From Microcebus murinus (Eukaryota > Chordata > Mammalia > Primates > Cheirogaleidae), in contig NC_134106.1 of the NCBI RefSeq assembly GCF_040939455.1, forward strand, positions 85,567,001 to 85,631,000: 64,000 bases of DNA, read 5' to 3'. The notes beneath the pieces are model-generated. The model was not told the origin of the DNA. It saw only the letters and a list, made by a program, of their open reading frames with translations, and did not search any database. Below, piece after piece: positions 57,551 to 64,000 of this stretch (positions are counted from its first letter, which is position 1; every line of letters begins with the position of its first letter). The translations under genes were made by a program, and so were the position numbers.

Positions 57551-58625
57551 AATTATTTTTCTTCTTGATACTTTGTTTCATGCAGTAGTCTTTTCCATTT
57601 CCTTCTGAAGTGCTGCCACCATTATTTCCCTGTAGGACAGTATTATATTTTTAAGGCTCATTTAGTTTATAGTGTTCAGGCAAACAAGATGCATTTTCCC
57701 CAGATGGAATTTTCATGACAAGTCAGGGCTACCCCAGGAGGCGCCTCCTATACTTCCCACAAAATGTCTCCAGGTCCTAAATCCTGGGGCCCTTATGTTG
57801 AAGAGCCCAATCACGTGTGCACATCAGGGCTCTGGGTCTTCATGGTGTACCCCTCACCTCCAGAACCTGCACAGAAAAGTAGAAACACATGTGTTATTCT
57901 CAAGTGTAAAGACTATTTAGGCTATTGGAGTTAAGACTGCTTCATGAGTACATACAAACTTCACCTACCAATGTGACTAGAGATGCCATTGGAGCCTTCT
58001 GCTCTGAACTATCTTCTTCAGTGACATTTGCTGCCTGAAGTTTCTACATTTAATGCCATTCTTTACGGGCACCTTAAAATGGCATAAACTGAGTTAACAT
58101 TAAACATTCACTGGTCAAATGTAAATTAAGGTACCTCACTGATGGGTGTAGGAAGGACAAATTAGTTAACAAATACCTATAACTTATCGTTGACTTTGAC
58201 ATAGCAGAGACAAGGTTTGAAATCAGTGATGTAATAATGATAAGCTCACAGAGTGGGAGCTGGGGAAATTGAATTATAGTTTTCAAGCACCAACGACACT
58301 GCCAAGTAGGCACCTACCCTCATCTAGAGTCTTCCAGTGCTCATATGTACTGATCCCGGCAAGATTCAACAGAGACGGAATAAAAAGAAAGGATGATGCT
58401 TTTGACTCTGCTGACTGCATGAGTTGACAGTTGGTAGAAAGGTCTGGTGGTTGAGGAGGTACCCATAAAAAAAAGAGAGAGCCTACAGAGGGATTCTACT
58501 ATATTGGTAATTCCAAAAGGAGGGTAAGAATAGATGACGAACTGTGTCCAGAGACCAACCCTCAGGTAGAAGTCTTCACTTATTATGTTGCTCAATTCAA
58601 CAAAGGGGTCCAAGACACAGCGAGA
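57551..58625. other. No recognised feature
   Basis: Unique-looking DNA. The 130-codon reverse frame (58341-58733) runs into the minisatellite and has no known similarity. Confidence 0.4.
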
Positions 58626-59050
58626 GCATGGAGACCCTGGGGACCCATGTAGACACTGGGAAGGTACAAGCTGCCAGAGAACAGGCCACGCAAGCACTGG
58701 GATGCATAAACCACTAAAGATAAGATCATGCAAGCATTAAGGATGCATGAACTACTAGGGATAAGACAATACAGGGATTGGAATGCATGAACCACTAGGA
58801 TGAGACCATGCAAACACTGGAGATGCATGAACTTCCAAGGATGAGGCTATGAAGACACTAGAGATGCATGAACCACTAAGGATAAGACCATGTAGACACT
58901 GGAGATGCATGACCCGCTAAGGATGAGACCACGTAGGCACTGGAGATGCATGAACCACTAGGATGAGGCCATGCAGACACTAGAGATGTATGAACCATTA
59001 AGGATGAGATCTAGAACCACTAAGGGTGAGACCATATAGGCATTGGAACA
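58626..59050. repeat. 41-bp minisatellite, about 10 copies
   Basis: Imperfect tandem copies of a 41-bp unit of the form CATGTAGACACTGGAGATGC followed by ATGAACCACTAAGGATGAGAC. The spacing of 41 bp is exact between several neighbouring copies, for example those starting near 58807 and 58848. Variants include short deletions ('actaggatgag'). The left end (58626-58690) and right end (58990-59050) are more diverged. Reverse frames of 60-130 codons run through it because it lacks reverse-strand stops. Confidence 0.95.
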
Positions 59051-59109
59051 ATGCAAAGAGAAGAGACAGAATGCAGACAATGAGGATTGTTCCTCTGTGT
59101 TTATTTCTT

Positions 59110-61480
59110 CTCTTTTCCACTTATTTGTGTTAATTTGCTCTTATTTTAAATTCTTAAGATAACTGATTTTTAACTTTTTCTATTTAAGCATTTGAAGTAT
59201 AATTTTCCTCTATGTACTGCTTTAATTGATTATACAATTTTAATATATTAAATTTTAATTTTCTCAGTTCAAAATATGTTCCTATTTCTCTGGTGACTTC
59301 TCCTTTGGCCCACACATTACTTAGAAGTATGTTGCTTGATTGTGACATATTGGGCGATTTTCCAGTTATCTTTGTATTCCTGAGTTCTATTTTAGTTTTT
59401 CATGATCAGAGAAAATATTCTGTGTGACTTAAATATACTGAGTTGTGTTTCATGTCCTAGCACATGACCTATCCTTGTGCACTTGAAAAGAACATGTGGT
59501 GTTCTTTAATTTCCACTTAGATTAAGGCAGTAGGTAATATGGTCCAGATGTTCTGTCTTTACTGAATTCACTATTTGTTTTATTAATTATGGATATTGGT
59601 GTGAGAAAATCTCCTACTATGTTTTTCAGTTTATCTAGATCTAATTTTAAACCCTCGAATTTTTTTTTTCATGTATGTTTACACACTGTTATTAGGTGCA
59701 TACACTTTTGGGGTTTTTCTTCTTCTTCTTCTTTTTAGCTAATTGATTATTTTATAACTGAAATGTCTCTATCTCTCAAAAGTTTCCTTGCTTTGAATTC
59801 TAATGTGCCTTGTAGAAATACAATCAGTGCAATAGTTTTATTATTGTGATTTGTATGGTATCTTTTTCTATCCCTTTACTTCTGACATACCTGTGTGTTT
59901 TTTTAATTTAAGACGAATATTTTTAAACAACATATAGTTCATTCTTGCTTTTTAAATCCATTCTGACAATCATTGCTTTTTACATGGTGTATTTAGTCCA
60001 TTTGCATTTAATGACTTTACCATTTTCTCTTTATTTTTATTTATTTCATATATATTTATCTTTCTTTTCCCTGACTTCTTTGGAATTGAGTAGTTTTTAA
60101 TATTCCAGTTTATGTCTCCTAGTGGCTTTTTAGCTATATTTCTATGCTTCAAATTTTCAGAGATTGTTCTAGGGATTACAACATGCATTAACATGTTATA
60201 GTTCACCTTCAATAAGTATTATTCCTATAATGTAAGAATCTTACAACAGTGTACTTTCTTTTGCCCCTCATATAATTTATTCCATTGCTGTAATATGTGT
60301 CTATATAGGCTATAAATTCCAAAATACAGTGTTTTAATATTTTCTTTTAACAGCCAACTGTCTTTTAAAGACATTAAGAAATAATAGACATTAAAAAATA
60401 GGTAAAGAACTATTTTAAATTTACCTACATATTTACAATTTCCAATACTCTGTTTCTTTTTCCATTTGATATAATTTCCTTTTAATCTCAGGAACTTCTT
60501 TTAAGATTTCTTACAGTGTTGGTCTCCCAAAGACAAATTCTCTCAGCTTTTGTTTATCTGAATGTGTCCTTATCTTATCTCCATTTTTGGAAGTTATTTT
60601 TGCTAGATATAGAATTCTAGGTTAATAATTCCTTTTCTCTTTCAACATTTTAAAGGCATCCTTTTATATTTTTCTGAATTACATTATTTCTGCTGAGAAT
60701 TCACCAGTTATTTTTATTTTGTTCACCTGTATCAATGTGTCTGTTTTTCTTTGCTGTTTTTAAGATTTTCTCTTTGGTTTTGGTTTTCATCAATCTAAAA
60801 CAATAGGCTTTGCTTTGTGTTTATACCGTTTCTTAGATCTGAGGGTTGATATTTTCCCATTAAGTCTGAATTTTTTCAGCCATTATTTCTTTAAGGACAT
60901 TTTCCAACCCAATTTTTCTTCCTTCTCTTTCTTACACTCCAGTCACACGTATGTTAGACATACCTGTGCACTGAGGCTACGTTAATTTTTCTCAGTCATT
61001 TTTGTCTATGTTTCAGTTTCTATTTCCTTATCTAAGAGCCCATTAATCTTTCTTCTGTTCCATCTACACTGCTGCTATGCCCATCAGGTAAAATTTTCAA
61101 TTCAGATGCAGAATTTTCATTTTGTTCTTTTTTTTTAAAGTCCTAATTTCTATGCAGAATCCCCATCTGCCATTCTTTTTGTCCCCTTTTCCCTCAAATC
61201 CTTGAACATAATAGCTATTTTGAAGTTCTTATCTGATAAGTCCAGTATCTCTTTGTATAGTCATTTTTATGGCTTTCTGAAGATTGAGGATGTTACGTTG
61301 CAGATTCTCATTTATGTTAACTTCCTTGGAAGACTATTGAGCTTTGTTTTATATATTTACTAGCTGATAAGCTTCATTCCATTAATGCTTATTTTTAAGC
61401 TTTATTAGGCAGGTCTAGAGCAGCCCCATCTCTAGATGCCCTGGCCTTGCCTGAATCTGAGTTGAATGTGATATTCTCCA
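59110..61480 (-). mobile_element. Long antisense HAL1/L1M relic
   Basis: Reverse complement of an old L1M/HAL1-type element. 60510-61300 contains the well-known antisense wording 'ttacagtgttggtctcccaaagacaaattctctcagc', 'ttttgctagatatagaattctaggtt', 'tttcagccattatttctttaagg', 'acacgtatgttagac'. 59260-60500 is a more diverged part of the same kind. Every frame is short. It may be more than one fragment. The same family is on the other strand at 575-1490. Confidence 0.7.
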
Positions 61481-62089
61481 CAACTGTCTGATTTCCAGTG
61501 TCTCCCAGCATTGTGCAGCCCCATCTAGCTGCTATTAATGGTAACTGTCTTCTGCAGGGCTTTAGGGAATCTCATCTTGAGCATGTAGAACTTAGTATTT
61601 GGCCACAGACTCAAGGGAATAGCTGTAAAAATTTCTGGAGCTCCTCCTCCGTGTATGCACCTTCTTCTTTTATACCCTATTCCTCACATTCCAGCTGCCT
61701 CAGTGGCCCAGAAGTCTAATCTGTGTTTTCTTCCAGTATCACCACTGGACTCAGGCTCCATTTCCCTATGGCATGGCTTGGAAAGGACCCCAGTGAGAAA
61801 GCCAAAGGAAATGAGAAGCTCATCTCATGAAATACTTTTCTCCCAAGGACCACAGTCCTACGCTGCCTTAGTCGAATACCTAAACACAGTTACGTCACAC
61901 ATTTTATCCTGCTTTACAGCTGTTTCTACTGGGAAGATACGTCTAATACCCATTACTAAATCATGGCTCAAGCCAGACACAAAAGAATTAATTTTAATGC
62001 AATAGAAACAAGTCTTTCATAAGTATGCATTAAACGAATTGAGAGATACCATGGTAGCAATATGCTATACAATTGAAAAGGGCCTCTTA
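61481..62089. other. Mixed sequence after the LINE relic
   Basis: No clear feature. A 116-codon forward frame (61655-62005) has mixed composition but no known domain; the left part may still be LINE-derived. Confidence 0.4.
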
Positions 62090-62230
62090 TGGGTTTTAGA
62101 AGTTTAGAATTCAGTTCCCAGCTTTGTGACTTCAGTTAATCACTTAATGCCTCTGAGCCTCAACTTTCCCATTTCTAAATCAAGGAGGGAGTATTAGATT
62201 ATCTGTAAAATGTAACCTAGCTCTAATATT
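62090..62230 (+). mobile_element. MIR fragment, forward
   Basis: 'cagttcccagctttgtgacttcagttaatcacttaatgcctctgagcctcaactttcccatttctaaatcaagg' is the forward MIR core. Confidence 0.85.
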
Positions 62231-63089
62231 TTTTTCCTCTGTGGCATAAATTTAAAATTCATGAATTTTTAAGTTATAAGGAAGTACAAAAAAGAGTATC
62301 CCTTCTATATGAATTTTAATAATAGTCCATAAGTGTTTTGATAGGAAAGGCAAAAAAATAAAAAACAAAACCCTGAGCACTTAATGTACTGTCAAACTGT
62401 CTTTCATATGCTGTGTCTAATGCTTAGTACATTATAGGCATTTAAATTTCCCATAAGAATAAACGTAATATATCAAATAGCTCAATAAATAATGCCATCA
62501 AGAAATTATTCCTCCCAAATGGAACAAATTGTGTGTTTCATATTAATTCTGAGAATGAGTTGAATAATAGCTGCCAATTTGCTCATTTAATTTTCGTCTT
62601 TTATTGCAGACTGTTCTGGTTTAGTGGCCAGACAAATAAAATTGGAGTAGTTGGTATAATTTGAAGACTGACTCTTTATCTTCATTTATTCATTTATTAC
62701 ACACCTACCCATTGAAAACCTATTATGTGCCAAGCAGTAGCCTACCTTGTGGAGGTAAAATAATGAGCAAAATAGACTCAGTTTCCTCTATCATAGAAAT
62801 AAACATAAAGTTTCTAAGAGCAGTGAGATGCTCTATGAAATAGACGAATGTGGTTCTATAAGAAGCTATAATTTTAGCTAGTGAGGAAAAAGCAAAAACA
62901 GCATATCAGGAGTAAGAAGTATTCAAAACCTATGGTTAGAGGAAGTTGGACAAAACAAAGGGGGGGAAAAAGCAGCATGTCAGACTGGGGGAGGGAGGAA
63001 AGCCAGGTACAAAATATGGCCAGAGGGAGAATTAAGAGTCAAGTTATTGGTTTTTGTAGGCCATATTAAAATGTGTGCCTTCTAAAAAT
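62231..63089. other. Mostly unique; one faint old repeat
   Basis: 62680-62830 ('cacctacccattgaaaacctattatgtgccaagcagtagcctaccttgtggaggtaaaataatgagcaaaatagactca') resembles an old dispersed L2/CR1-type repeat. Nothing else is recognised. Confidence 0.45.
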
Positions 63090-64000
63090 AAAGGGACACA
63101 TATAACTTTCTCCAGGTGAGACAATAGGATAGGCCACAAAATAAATCTCAACAAGTTTAAAGACATTTAAACCATCCAAAAAATCTTCTTCAGCCATAAG
63201 GGAATGAAAATTAAAGTCAGTAGCAGAAGAAAAATTGGAAAATTGACAAATATGTGGAAATTTTGCAACACTCTCTTTAATAACAACTGGGTCAAAGAAC
63301 AAATCACAGGGGAAATCAGATGAATAAAAATTAACACACAATATACCCAAACTTATGGGATGCAACAGAGTAGAGCTCAGAAGGAAATTTATAGCTGTAA
63401 ACACCTACATTAAAAAAAAGTAGGTCTGAAATTAATAACCTGACTTCATAGCTTAATGAACTAGAAAAAGAAGAGAAAACTAAGCCTAAAAGCAGCAGAA
63501 AGAAGGAAATCATAAAAATTAGATGTGATAAATTAAATAGAGAATGGGGAAAAAACAACATAGAAAACCAAAAGTTGTTTTTTTTAAAGAGATCAAGAAA
63601 ATGTATAGGACTTTAGATTGACTAAGAAAAACAAAGAAAAGATTAAAATTAATAAAATCAGACATGAAAAAGGGGACATTGCTACCAACATTACAGAAAT
63701 ACAAATAAAAAGGATTATAAGAGAATATTATAAATAATTGTACACCAACATATTAGATACCATAAATGAAATGGATAAATTCCTAGAAACACAAAAACTA
63801 CAAAAATAGACTTAAAAGTGTGTAACCAGAATAGACTTATAACCAGTCAAGAGATTGACTCAGTTATCAAAAACCTCCAAACAAAACAAAAACCCACCAT
63901 TAATTTAAAAAAAAATTAAAACTAGCTTTTTAAAAAACGAATCCCGAAAAATAGAAAAGAACACTTCTCAACTGATTCTGTGAAGCCAGTGTTATCCTGA
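63090..64000 (+). mobile_element. L1M ORF2 relic, continues past the window
   Basis: Forward L1 ORF2 order: 'acaactgggtcaaagaacaaatcacaggggaaat', 'gcaacagagtagagctcagaaggaaatttatagctgtaaacacct', 'aaacaaagaaaagattaaaattaataaaatcag', 'gagaatattataaataattgtacacca', 'aaatggataaattcctag'. Many stops. Reverse frames over 63066-63704 are T-rich shadows. Confidence 0.88.

Noticed and set aside
58626..59050. Possible CRISPR or gene-family array
   Set aside because: The whole 41-bp unit is repeated with no unique spacers, so it is a minisatellite.

Overview
The window looks like intergenic nuclear DNA from a strepsirrhine primate, most likely a lemur. Three Alu copies (13678-14009, 35264-35596, 48862-49191) carry a linker and right-arm wording that I associate with lemur Alus rather than human ones. 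Several LINE-1 3' ends share a G-rich 3' UTR ending in a 'CCCCCATAATATGC' motif that differs from human L1. The species call is inference from repeat families only. I found no functional host protein gene, rRNA, tRNA, CRISPR or bacterial-type feature. Almost every open frame is a shadow of a repeat or of low-complexity DNA.

Layout. 1-1490: an L1 tail and an old HAL1/L1 relic. 2240-5375: a nested block in which a class III (ERVL) pol relic ending in a dUTPase-like part is split by a solo LTR carrying a 24-bp CCAAT-box repeat; an antisense MaLR (MLT1-like) lies beside it. 10290-14010: a Tigger MITE, a nearly full-length Hsmar1-like mariner with a dead transposase (itself hit by an L1 tail), and an Alu with a perfect target duplication. 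14350-19520: a MER1-like hAT, an L2, a processed pseudogene with target duplications, and an L1M tail. 20690-32540: scattered L1 tails, MIR, MER5A, an Alu-like monomer broken by a second repeat-bearing LTR, a separate ERV LTR, and a MIR split by an L1 tail. 33560-37410: an L1M ORF2 relic, an Alu, an L1MA 3' end, and a 550-bp polypurine tract. 39290-46010: a MIR pair, an antisense L1 and a recent 5'-truncated L1 with an uninterrupted 707-codon part of ORF2. 48850-64000: an Alu, MIRs, two DNA-transposon MITEs, a Tigger split by an LTR, a 41-bp minisatellite, a long antisense HAL1/L1M, and an L1M running off the right edge.

The interest lies in the nesting, which gives relative ages, and in four items: the recent L1 with a 3' transduction, the Hsmar1-like mariner in an apparent strepsirrhine, two LTRs with different tandem repeats in the same region, and the minisatellite and polypurine tracts. 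Repeat family names come from memory of consensus sequences and were not checked by search. I did not find a convincing new biological system.
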